DNA from: Opisthorchis felineus
Taxonomy: Eukaryota; Platyhelminthes; Trematoda; Opisthorchiida; Opisthorchiidae
Direction of reading: 5' to 3'
DNA: 64,000 nucleotides
Assembly (NCBI GenBank): GCA_004794785.1
Contig: SJOL01002263.1
Location: 248,191-312,190, forward strand
Shown here: positions 33,371 through 44,300 of the stretch, piece after piece
Layout of the letters: each line of letters begins with the position of its first letter
How positions within the stretch are numbered: the first letter of the stretch is position 1
Notes under the pieces: generated by a model
Told to the model about the DNA's origin: nothing
Databases searched by the model: none
What the model saw: only the letters and a program-made list of their open reading frames with translations
Made by a program: the position numbers and the translations under genes

Positions 33371-33550
33371 GGCAGGATGGCTGTGGTTATAGCGCAAATT
33401 TACTGACCGGAAAGCCCGTGGTTCGAACCCGACTTCTGTCTTTACACCTCCCCTGTCTAGGCTTAGGCAAACTGGCAGTATTCCAGCCCTCGTGCTTCCT
33501 TTTGGTAGCATGGCAGCTAGGCGCCGAAAAGGTGTTACAGCGGAACCGTT
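33371..33550 (+). repeat. tRNA-derived SINE-like repeat with perfect B box
   Basis: Reads TTTACTGACCGGAAAGCCCG then GGTTCGAACCC (33420-33430, a perfect Pol III B box), then the family body (CCTGTCTAGGCTTAGGCAAA, CTGGCAGTATTCCAGCC, GCACCGAAAAGG-type and GTGTTACAGC). The A-box side is weakened (GGCTGTGGTTATAGCGC). Confidence 0.7.
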
Positions 33551-33960
33551 TTTTGTGATTAATTCATGGCTAGTTACCATGCCAGCCACAAAATAATCAT
33601 TTGTAGGCATTCCGTGGTTAATTACCAACCCTCTGTCAACGTTTCGTGGCTACTTCGAAATTCAATACCCAAAGTATGGTGATGATGATGATCAATATTT
33701 GGGAGAGTTTTGTTGTCATCTAACCGTATTCTGTCCACATTTCCAGGTGGACTAACCACGAAATATCAAGTAGTTCAACTCCACATATACATTCATTTAC
33801 ATCTCAATTTAGTTTTCACGGGAGACTCGACTGAATCTCTCATCTATGATATTCTTCAACTGAATGTTCTTCACAAAGGCCGCCTCATGTTTCAGTTGGT
33901 ACGATGCCCAAAATATCGCTTCGTCATGAAGGAGACTACTTACAAGGTTGCTGAAAACTC

Positions 33961-34016
33961 TTCGACAGCCCACGACCGGTTTCGCCCCTCTTGGGGCTCA
34001 TCAGGTAGGTGCAGCC
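33961..34016 (-). ncRNA. Hammerhead ribozyme motif, intact core
   Basis: On the minus strand: stem I 5' strand ...ACCTAC (34010-34005), CTGATGAG (34004-33997), stem II CCCC-AAGA-GGGG, CGAAAC (33984-33979), CGGTC, then stem I 3' strand GTGGGC. Every invariant hammerhead base is present: CUGAUGA, GAAA and the GUC triplet, with predicted cleavage between 33974 and 33973. Stem II is five pairs with an AAGA loop. Stem I has five pairs (one U-G) before an internal loop. Stem III is only ACCGGU, two pairs around a two-base loop in the monomer, but fully self-complementary between two molecules, as in the minimal type I hammerheads known from Penelope-like elements. Activity is inferred. Confidence 0.85.
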
Positions 34017-34264
34017 CCCGAGTTTCCTTCGACTTTATGTTCCACTTGAAACCATTTTAATTATTAACTGTGTATGATTTACGGACGCTTCCCGCTTAAA
34101 TAACCACTTCCTAACCATTTTGTGTCGGTAAAAGGGTACTTTGATTGGATAAAATTGTCGTGGTCATATAGCAACCCCCCTGACCTATAATATAATAATT
34201 ATTTAAGCATTCTTTTCTAGCTAGGTGGGATGACGTTCGAGCTATTGCATCATACATTTTCTTA

Positions 34265-34335
34265 AACAAACGCTACTCATAAGGTTGATGAAGGGTTGTC
34301 GAAGAGTTTTCAGCAACCCAATGAGTAGTGCTTCG
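34265..34335. repeat. Fold-back fragment of the hammerhead repeat's end
   Basis: Reads GCTACTCATAAGGTTG, a short spacer, then GGTTGTCGAAGAGTTTTCAG and CAACCCAATGAGTAGTG. The left arm is the reverse complement of the right-hand end of the repeat. The result is a near-palindrome with no ribozyme core. It sits about 230 bases from the intact copy. Confidence 0.55.
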
Positions 34336-34359
34336 TCAAGAGAAGTTTTCTGTTCCATT

Positions 34360-34720
34360 AGCATCCGCTGTAATTTGAGGGGAAACGGCTGCCCTCAGTG
34401 CGAGGGGACCGTTCTCTTCAAATGTTAGCACTTACCCCAAGACGTACTCCCATCTGCTTGTGAGCCAAGCATTTTAGTGGCGTTCACCCGCCCTGGATAG
34501 CATGGCAGGCACCGGACATACAACAACGGACCATGCGCACACTCAAAAACATCCAGATCAGACGAGCGCCTTCGGCGCAATTGGTCCCACCGTCGACCAC
34601 TAATCGCGCACGGGTGGTGGGACAAGGCACGATTCACAGACGAACAGGCTGCAAGCAAAACTAACCAATCATCCTCGCTCCTCCGTAGACTGTTCCCCCC
34701 ACCCTGCAATCGAGTTAAAT
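34360..34720. other. GC-rich block of unknown origin
   Basis: Noticeably richer in G and C than its surroundings, with a 116-codon open frame on the minus strand (34425-34775) that I cannot assign. It follows directly on the hammerhead fold-back fragment. Could be part of an unrecognised mobile element. Confidence 0.3.
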
Positions 34721-36104
34721 GAGAAATGGGGTACATGTCCAAAACTAGATTTGCTGCAAGGACATGAAAACCCAAGTAACCAACTAAGGACTGAAGTTGT
34801 GGGTGGCTGCGGAATATGTGGAATTCACACGCATATCATTCCGGTTTGAAGTCTTCCTCATGTCCTGTTTCACACTTCCTCAACGTCCAACGTAGTTGTA
34901 TGCGAGTTATGTGCACACTAAATTCAAGTTGATCGCAAATTCAGTAGACAGTTCATCCTCTAGGGGTACCTTGATTAGTTAAATGTCCTAGTGTGAAGGG
35001 TAGCAGAAAATATGACTTTTTGCACGTTATACGCGATAGGGCAACGGAACGTAATACGTACTTAGACAGCCGGCAAGTAGATATGCGTAGCCATTCACGC
35101 TATCTTGCCAGATATTTTATTTCGCTCAGAGACCCACACAGAAGACTAGTCTGCAGCTTGCAGTAGTTCAAAGTGAAAGTACATTTTTGGTTGAGCGCAA
35201 ACAGCTAGCTGGTGAGTCCGCTGTTGCCCAGGCGATGCCAGCAAAAATGAATCAGATAGTTAGCAATTAAACGTCATTTATCTGGTACACTGACTAATCA
35301 CAGAATTACTATCGAATCAGTCAATTTTGTTGTGAAAATAAGTCATGAACATATCAGCCTCCGGCTTTTGCGGACACAGGCGGAATGAGCAATATCTTGG
35401 CCTCTCCCAAAACACTTGTTTTGGATGATATTCTTCGAAACTTGTAATAAGAAAGGGTATTTTGATGATACATTACGTGATGTTCATATTTGCGTCATCT
35501 TAATGATGTACACATGTGGGATGTTCTCCAGGATTCTGCTTGCACTGAAGCACATGACCACACCACTTCCCAGCATAACTCACCATTATCACGAGTTTTT
35601 TTCACGATGATCGCATCTAAGTTAGCCATGAGTCTGCTGAGTTCAATACACCCTTGATCTCGGAAATGCTTGTTTAAGTCATACTGGTAAGAAGTCAGCC
35701 TTTAGAAAGGGACTTGAATCGTGAGTCGGTATAGAGCAGCACTGAAAGTCGAGCTCACCACTCGATCGGCTTGTTGTGAAAACGCATAATTCGCCGACAG
35801 ATTTACCACATACCTCCCACGTTAATGCGCACAACTGAAATAGGCCACTGTAGTACAATGTGAATAGGCTTGGAGCTATAGAATGATGAGTAGTCTAATC
35901 CTACGTAGGCTTGCATGGGTGAGCGACGACTGCCATGGACCTACTCTGTAAAAGGTTGGGTTGAAGTGTTTGCGTGAGATTTGATCAGAGTGATTTTAAC
36001 TAGAGGTCGGCAAGCTTCAAATGATGCTAACAACAGAGTGAATCTGTGTGATTAGCCGAGTCCTAGTTTCACTATAAAAAAGCAAGCACATATTCAGACT
36101 GCCT

Positions 36105-36300
36105 CTTCACATGAATAGTTTGTTTGGGTATGTTGCTGCTTTCAGGAGCTATGCTCACCCCACTGAAACTGATCTCGATTGTCTAGTCAGTGAATACATT
36201 TCGCATACGACAAACAACTACGCTGCAAAACCGCATGCTGTGATTGAGCCTAATAAATGCGATCAAAAGGTATACTGTCAGCTTTTCTGCAAAAATCGAT
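36105..36300 (+). repeat. Dispersed repeat A, plus-strand copy
   Basis: Contains TTCAGGAGCTATGCTCACC and a frame with GYVAAFRSYAHP, parallel to [12 protein letters not shown] at 19390-19560 on the other strand. Family unknown. Confidence 0.4.
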
Positions 36301-37945
36301 CCGATATATTCGTGCGTAATACCCTACTTCGAGATGTTGATTAGCATAAGACGAAATGTTGCAGTGCCGGACGATTTATCTCAGGCTACCTCTAGGAGGT
36401 GGTTGCCCTTCATGGATGAGGATTGGGAAGTTGACCAGTCTATCCCCGAAGCCTATCTGCCATCCTGACAATCCTTTAAAGATTGTCGATCAGTATCCAA
36501 ATCTACTTGCTTTTACTGATCAAATACTCACAATTTCGTTTTCGAATTACTAAGCGTTTAACTCTCCACTGTATCTGTATTCACTGTAGAGCAGGACGAG
36601 CTTCAGACATTGATCAAAGACCGAGTGACGTGATTCGGGCAGAATACGCGAGCAGAAATGCATGCTCCCGGCTAACCCAAATGATTGCCGTGCCTCATAC
36701 GATACACCATCCTACCCATCGATCGATTTTTCTTGCTTAACTGAATGTCCAGTCAGCTTTGTCAGGTGAGATATCTAGTCCGACCACTAGGGTCCATTAG
36801 CTTCTTGTTTACGGCTGCATTTATGGACTGAAAGTGCGTGCGCATGTGGGTTCGTGACACGCGTCTGTTGGTTTTCCCGACAACACAACTTACTGCTCAT
36901 TTGGGTGGCGCGTAATGTGGATGGATGAGTCTTTAGCGATTCCTAGGTGTCGGCCCAGTGACATCAAACATGTTACATCGTTTACTGGCATATAATATGA
37001 CGGAATACTAAACAGTTTATAGGAGACCGCGGGAGGGAGACGATATTTACGATCTCCTCCAGTGACTCTTCCTCAGGAGTGCGCACACTAGGTTGCGGTT
37101 GATATTTAGCGCTGCTGTAGACTTTCCAAGAAGTGTTCCCTTCGGAGGGTCCCTTTTTCAGAAATGGGAATCACATTCCAGTCAAATACAAACCCCACTT
37201 CTCTAGAGCCCGGTTTTGCTCACAGAATTCAATTCGAAAGTTAAAACCGAGGTGGGTTTGGTCAGACGAGAATGCCTGTATTGCTGAATACTGACAACAC
37301 TCCTGATAGCTTTTATAAACACTTTTGTTCCCCGTGTAGAACAACTCTACAGTTAGATGGACAGATCTAGTGGGTCAACTTTGCGCTGTCCGAACCGCCC
37401 AAAGAAAGACGGCAAAATTAGATGCCAACCGGTGACCAGAAGAGATGGGTTTTGGATGATGCTAACAGAGGAGCAGTAAGCATCATCATGTTAATAGAGA
37501 ACAATCCGCAGCCTACTTCCGATTTTCACTACACTATTCCATGTATCCCTGGGTGAAGAAGGGATCACACCTCAGCTAAGTCATAAGTTCCACAGCTGAC
37601 CATTAACACACTGCTGTTTGGGCTACGGTCAGTTTCAGCTAGTCAACCTCAAAGGCTGAAACAGCTATTTTTACACAGTTTCCCCTTACCAAAGAACGCC
37701 AGAGTCCGGCAGAAAAAGCACAGAAAACTCACGGGTAATTCAATTCATTAGGGCTACCACGAGTGATTTAGACATATTTGAAAGGGGCACATTAAGGCGA
37801 TCGCCCTCAGAGCTGCGAAGGTTTGGATGTAAAGTAGAGAAGTTTGGTAGAATGACCATAGAACTAGACCGATGAGTATGAAAAAATATACATAAGTATG
37901 GAAACGAGTGTTTCGACAGGTGAGAGCAAGGGAGACAACGGAGTT

Positions 37946-37964
37946 TGTGTGTGTGTGTGTGTGT
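37946..37964. repeat. (TG)n microsatellite
   Basis: About nine TG units on the plus strand, (CA)n on the ZSWIM8 strand, close to its predicted 3' end. Confidence 0.9.
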
Positions 37965-37987
37965 AGGCAGAAATATAAAATGGCGGC

Positions 37988-37993
37988 TTTAAT
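37988..37993 (-). terminator. Candidate poly(A) signal ATTAAA for ZSWIM8
   Basis: ATTAAA on the minus strand, about 156 bases after the stop codon and just before a (CA)n tract. A short 3' UTR would result. No transcript evidence, and a more distal signal is possible. Confidence 0.35.
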
Positions 37994-38148
37994 TGATATA
38001 AGCAGATACCCAAATGACAAAATGAGAGAGACAACGAACAAGCTGCCAAGCACCATAGACGCATACGCAAGACAACTGAGATCACGTGGATTGCACAGAA
38101 GCAGTATCCAGAGTGTGGGGGACCCTGGTTTATGCTGCAGACAAGCCT

Positions 38149-38389
38149 TTAACCTGAACGCTTCAAATCGGCCGTTTGAATACCGGCGAGAATCCGTTGC
38201 CAGAGAGCTGCCCCGCATTTGTGGTGTCTGCGTATCCGTGTGAGAAGATTGTTCCAATGGAGACCACAATCGGTAGCGGGCATACTCAAATGCACGTTGT
38301 AGGCTTTCAGTATTAGATCCACAAACTCATCCCATTCCGCTTGCCCCTGGCCGATGTATTGAAGTCGTTGTTCGATAAACTTGTGAAAC
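38149..38389 (-). CDS. ZSWIM8: ZSWIM8 homologue, last coding exon
   Basis: One base completes a Leu codon, then FHKFIEQRLQYIGQGQAEWD, EFVDLILKAYNVHLSM, GLHWNNLLTRIRRHHKCG and AALWQRILAGIQTADLKRSG before a TAA stop (38149-38151). This follows vertebrate AYMQYIHHRL...DYDDFVNAIRSAR and FNDILQNLKRSKQTKELWQRV closely. The frame is short and easily missed beside longer spurious frames on both strands. Confidence 0.93.
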
Positions 38390-41300
38390 CTAGACAGTCA
38401 AAGTAGAGGTAGAGAGATTCGTAGGATCGAATCTGTGGAGGCGGGAACTGGTAGAAACGACACAGTCAATCGTGTGATATGAAAGAACAGCGGACGAAAC
38501 CCTTGAGAAAGCGATATCGTTACACGATTGCAGAAACGGAAGAGTACAGTGCAGTCTTATAAGGGATGACTGGATACGCAAGTCTCCTGAATGCTTCCTA
38601 CTGTAAGGCAGTCATCAATGATTTACAGAACAGACAAGTCTGGTCTTCAGGAACGGTAATTAGTCAGCAAAGTACCGGGGTTTGCATTTAGTAACGCTCC
38701 GACATGTAAAATGAAGTCAGGGATGCTTCAGATTTTTTCTGAACATCAATTTAGTCAAGAGTCTAACTCGGTTTCAGTAGCAGTCGTAAGATACGATAAA
38801 TGGTTCTTAATAGTGACAGAATAATACTGCGCTTGGTAGCAGAGTGAAATTAACATTTTCTATCGACCGATGTGTACAAAATGGCTGATATATGCAGAAG
38901 GTCCAAATAACGAGCAAATGAAATGAGATCAAGTTCTCTGGCAACCACTACGTATAAACTCGACGTAATGAAACAGAATAGCGATGTGGTCAATGTGAAA
39001 ACGAAGCAGGGCATGAAGTTAGCATGACACTCGAGTGAAACGAAGTCGCGTTCTGGGGGCAAATACCGGTAAATCCACTGGCTAGATGGATACTTGGGCG
39101 TGTACCTACAACCGATTGGCACCGGAAAGAGCGGTACTTTGAATCAAATATAAAAGTGAAACTCACAGAGCATGAGTCCTGTTGATAAGCTTTTCAACAA
39201 GGTCCCTGCCGTTGACCGATTGTTTTGCACAGGCTTGTTCACCCATTGGAAACAAGGACGTGGGTGCCGGAGGAGGCAGCGGAACATGGATTGTGGTATT
39301 CGAGCCAAGAGGTTCGCCTGATCGAAGTGAAGCTGCGGATACTACGGGCCAACTAGCAGAATGTCCAACGGCTTGAAAGGGAACATGTATGAACGAATGG
39401 CCTGCAGAATCCGCTGGTGGAGGTGGTGGGACACAGGCGGTCATGCGCTGATGTTCGAGGAACAGAGCACTCGCCTGCAACTGATCTTGATGCAAACCAA
39501 GCTGCTGATATAGTGTAATCATATTATTGAACTGTTCTTGCTGTTGCTGCGGCGTCAAGGTTGAACAAGATCCAAAAGGGGCCGACCACATGGGTGTTAA
39601 AGAATATGGATTTGCAAAGTTTGAGGAAGGGAAGGGAAGGACCCCATCGATGGGTTGATTCATAGCGCCTGGCGTTGACCAGGTCCCGGAGGGTTGAAGT
39701 GTAGTGGGAAATGATGGACGCCCGTCCATGTACGGAAAGGATGGGTGAACAGGAGGGTAATACGGAGCCTGAATCTGATTGCCTTGAACTGCCTTCGGAG
39801 GCATACAGGTGTAAAACTGATTCATTCCAGCATCTATTGGTATATGACATGGCCTGACAGCTCCCTCCTGTGCTGGTGCATCAATAGGCGCAGTAGACGT
39901 GGCGATCTGACCTGATTCCACAGGCTGATTCTTGAAGTACTCAATCACTTTATTTGTTATGTGTTTCATGAGGAGAGGATGTTGGACACATTGGAGCACC
40001 AAGTTACAATATTCGTGGACAAAAGATGGACCCAATCCACTGGCAACCTGAAAATTTAGGCGGATAAAAAATAGATACCAGTAACTGTGGAAATCCGGAT
40101 GCCAAACAGTTGGCGTCTATTCATGAGATCTGTGAAAAAACTAGAGATGGGTACAGGCACCTCAGATGCTTGCTCTCTCGTCCTACCTCCAACACAACCA
40201 AGAAGAATAATATGCTTGGATAACACAACCAGAACGCAGAGACTAGTGGATACAGGCGGTTCATATCGTCCCACAAGTACCAAAGCCAGAAAAACGGTTT
40301 CATAGAAAATTACAACACAAAGTCGACCAAGTGATTACGGATCGGATAGGCCAGTCGATTGAACAAAAAGAATGGCCGTGTCTGCCGGGCAGTTAACCTG
40401 TTGTCTTATACTTGGTATAGCCAACTCTCCTTTGTATGTTTGAAAGGACTACATAGGTAAGTGACAGAACTTATGAATAGTTACGCGCCACTTCACAACT
40501 GTCCTCAAGAAGAAATTTAATGGAACGCCATCGAGAACACATTTCATTAGCTGTCGAATGGTGAACGCCACCCTGAAGGGCAAAGCTCCTGTCCATGACT
40601 CATTTATGTTGATTCCTTCCTTCGTTTGCGAGTATTCCGCAAACCATGTGAGACGTACTACCTAACCCCAAGGTTTCCTGAGTACCCGTCATCCTGTAAG
40701 CATCTTAATAAAGCCAAACCACTTGACCAGTGCGATCGTAGCTCAATCGACCAGTGGTAAGCACAGAATTAGTCCAGCCGAATAGTTTAGTATCGTCTAC
40801 CGAGTGTCACCAAATCACTCCATCCGACGCAACGTACTCACAACATATGAAGCAACTGCAGTTTGACTACGACAACGGATTCTTTGTCACCAGAAGCGTC
40901 ACGTGAAAGTACTGGTTCTGCCATGCCCCAACAAGGTCCCAGGCCTGAGTGATTCTAACACTGAACTGTAAGTGGCTCTGCAGTTTGTAGAACGATTTTA
41001 TTGACTGATGTTATTGACTAATTGTATTGCAATTTGCTCTTCCTTGAAGCCCTCATATTGTTCATGTGCTGATGAGACCACATCAGAATCATATGATTGT
41101 AGAGTGTGTATTCAGCGAATTAACGATCTGTATGCATCCCAGTTGAATTGGGAAATTTCAATCTTCCAACTCTAACAGAGCTTCACAATGAACTGCTATT
41201 ACTGATGTGCACTGAACACGTTCTCTGATAAACCTTATCACCAAATCGACGGTAGGCAGTCAACTGGGCCCAGTTCGAGCATCTGGAAATCGACCTAATT

Positions 41301-44300
41301 TCGGCGCTACCTTGATTAGTCTTAGGTGACAACCCAAGACATGGAACTTATCCGTCAGATCATTCAGAGAGTGAATAACACATGAAGGCGAAGCCGATGA
41401 ATTTATGCCACATTTGGACATCAGGCAGAACCGATAATTGTCTCATCACCAAAAGGAGATAGCATGTGCCTCTTTGGGTCCGGAGCTACCTTTTTCAATG
41501 TGTGGGACCGAAGTTCCAGTGAAAACACCACATCCTCCCATAACCGAACATCTCGCCACAGGCCACCAAGTTGATATCACCCCGGAATATAATGAGTTTC
41601 TACTCCACCGAAACTCACGTGCTACGCTATTTGCTGAGACCGGTGCAACAAATCAATCAAAACCTTCACTATGTGTTCAAAAGCAACCAAATATGAAATT
41701 TAAACTGGCTTGGACTTTGTGGCGCGGCAAGGCGCATATATTTTGGCTGGTCGGCTAACCTATCCGATTTGTAATCACGTGATTAACTTTGTGTTGTGAG
41801 TCGCTATAAAATCAGTTTTTCCGGTTATTGGCTTCGGTAGTAACGATGCAATAAGTGCTTGCCTGTCAGTTTCCGTGTTCTTAGTGTGTCATTTAAAGTT
41901 CTAGAGACAAATACTACGTTCTTCGGTGCTTTATGACGAGTACCACCATATTTGGCAATACTTGCTCTGGTCTAAACAACGGTAAACCGTATAGTGAGGT
42001 TGAATCCAACAGCTGACAACTCTTACATATGCGATTCCAAAGTAAACAGGTCCTCGACTTTAAGAAGCAAGGTCACAGTACCATTCCCTAATATAAGGAC
42101 AAAAACCGGCTATATGCGACTGAATATACCTGGCATGACGCTACCGCTGGTCATGTGAGTTGCGTGAGCAGTTGTACCGAGGAGGTCCCATCAACAGGTG
42201 GCACCACTAGTTCACTGGACTTCATTAAGAGTGGCAGAAAAAAGTAAAGTTCCTAAAAAGGTTTCTTGCTGTGAGAGGTGTAGCAACCAGCAATTGTTCT
42301 CCGCCGTAGCTTGACTACTTAGCCAATGTCCCCCATTTTCTGCATTCTTAGGAAGTTACATTAGGGTTCAAACAGGCTAGCTCTGAACTACGGTCTAGCA
42401 CAACCACTGTCGCATCGCTCCGCTCCGCTCCCTAACAACACACGGATAATATCAACCAGACTGGAGATGAACCGTTTGCAGTCAAATTACCTACCTCAAC
42501 GAACAAACCGACGATCACAGCCCTTAGAATTTCAATCGCATGAAGGACTGAAATTGGTGGGCGGCCTAAGCAGGGGTCCGACTGGGCATTACGACCAAAG
42601 TGATGTGGTTCGGTTGCCAGTCTTTAGCGTGAGAATGCAAAATGCACTGAAGGTTCAAGTAAAAGACCTAGTGAACGTACTCTGACATTGCTCTACTTTT
42701 CTACAGCAGTCTCTGGGCAATAGCGTCAGTATTGCCCTGTACATAGATGATTATGCGAAAATAATAAGCGATATTCGAATTCTAGTGTCCGGAGAAGCAG
42801 TTTAAAAGATACCTAAAAGCCACAGGGCACTTGGTTGGATTTCACGGCAAATAACATCCATGCTGTTTTCCTCTGCTAGAGATTAAATTAGATGAGATTT
42901 GCCGTCACAAAAAGTCGAGTACCATCCGCTTGCTCGACTAGATACTGAAATGAAAAAATCAACAAAGTAAAAAAGACTGACGTTCCCTGCAATCGTCCGT
43001 TATCAAATGGTGCCGAACGCTCTACGCAACAATCGAATATTAGGGTAACTTGAACTTACATCAAGTGCCCACAGTATATTCACTTCCCACACCTTGACCA
43101 ATTGTGTGTCTGTAGTGATAGGTAGTCGAAGGCGACCGAATTCGGAAGTTGATATCTGAGCGTTGCCCCCACCACCAACACTGTTACAGATCATCGCACT
43201 GACATTGTCGATCTCAGAGGATACAGAGGAATTAGCAAGGCCACTGCCAGGTACGAAGGAGTCACTAGTTTGCTGCACGTTCGTCTTCTGTCGCTGTTGC
43301 ATTGAATGGTGGTGCTTGCTTCCTCTAGCAGTGCGTCCGGGAGGCATCGGGCTACTTTGTGCCCCAAAGGAACCAGTGGGCTGAAAACGAATGGAAAAGA
43401 ATTCTGGAGTGACAGATTAACTTGGGGACTGAGGACTTGGTAAAACAGGAAGGGGTTACCCTCACCAGTTATGGAAGAAGGTGGGTGTTAAAGTGAAGGC
43501 TAGTTCCTGTGTAGATGGTACCTAATTTTCCGTTGATGTGGTTTAGTAGTTCCTACAATGCACAATGCGCCTACATTTATCAGGAGTTAACGCAAACGCA
43601 GGAGCTTCATTGCCTACAGAATTTGTCTGGCTAGAGCTGTGTCCGGTGTGAGCGACCGCGTCAGAACATGGACAACACACTTATGTTGCACATACACTGA
43701 GAGGACCAACGGAACAAGGCACGTGAACAGTCACGAAATCCTGAGGGCCATATAATGGAACTAGAGGAGGGTCCTCCTCCCGGTGGGCCAAAAAAGACTA
43801 TTTCTTCTAACAAGACCGTCGTGGATACTTTCATGGGCAGCAATAGGCTATAAGCAAATGCTAGTGCCCATTTACTGTTTACTTACCATCAACAACGCCC
43901 AGTGATGAGTGGAGGCTACCCGTAAAAAACCTGATGCCCCTGGAAGAGATGACTAAGAACCAGATGCCTAGAACTAATAACAGTATTGAGTTTGACAATT
44001 TAAGCATCGTGTTGAGGTGAAACCAGGTCAACTAAATCGGTACTGAATCCTAACAAGGGGGACCGGGCAGAAGCCAAGTTAGTCAGTCGGGCCAGGAATT
44101 GACACCATTTTCGAGATCGATTACATGTCTCATCTTGCAGGGTATCTAGCCACATGCAGTGGCAGTCAAATATAAGTGGGGAGACTCGAAGCAGGCGATG
44201 AAGAACCTGTTTCCTAATACATACTGCTGCGCCATCCCACCTGAGTAACTGAATGTTTAGCCGAAATCCAGCGACTCTCACCTAATTCCCGCATTCTACC

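Larger units (their letters stand above)
26208..37987. other. Intergenic region between convergent genes (11.8 kb)
   Basis: No host gene could be supported. It contains a LINE fragment (26545-27340), five hammerhead-repeat copies or pieces (27352, 27632, 31660, 33961, 34265), a copy of the CACTGATG/AAACGTC repeat (about 28215-28275), a Gypsy-type RT scrap (29690-29990), a (TA)n tract (30288-30317), a SINE-like copy (33371-33550), a GC-rich block (34360-34720) and a repeat copy at 36105-36300. Nothing recognised at 28.3-29.4, 30.4-31.6, 31.9-33.3, 34.8-36.1 or 36.3-37.9 kb. Confidence 0.6.

Noticed and set aside
33420..33430. Possible tRNA gene from the perfect B box
   Set aside because: No acceptor stem or anticodon arm can be built; the sequence belongs to the SINE-like repeat.
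37754..38269. 171-codon minus-strand frame at the end of ZSWIM8
   Set aside because: It runs in another frame through the conserved last ZSWIM8 exon and the (TG)n tract; composition is hydrophobic and random-looking.
41070..41095. CTGATGAGACCACATCAG, hammerhead-like box
   Set aside because: No CGAAAC follows at stem II distance; CTGATG and CATCAG form a plain hairpin instead.
44000..44281. 93-codon minus-strand frame between ZSWIM8 exons
   Set aside because: No phase-compatible acceptor and donor pair; the micro-exon at 43887-43939 joins the neighbours instead.
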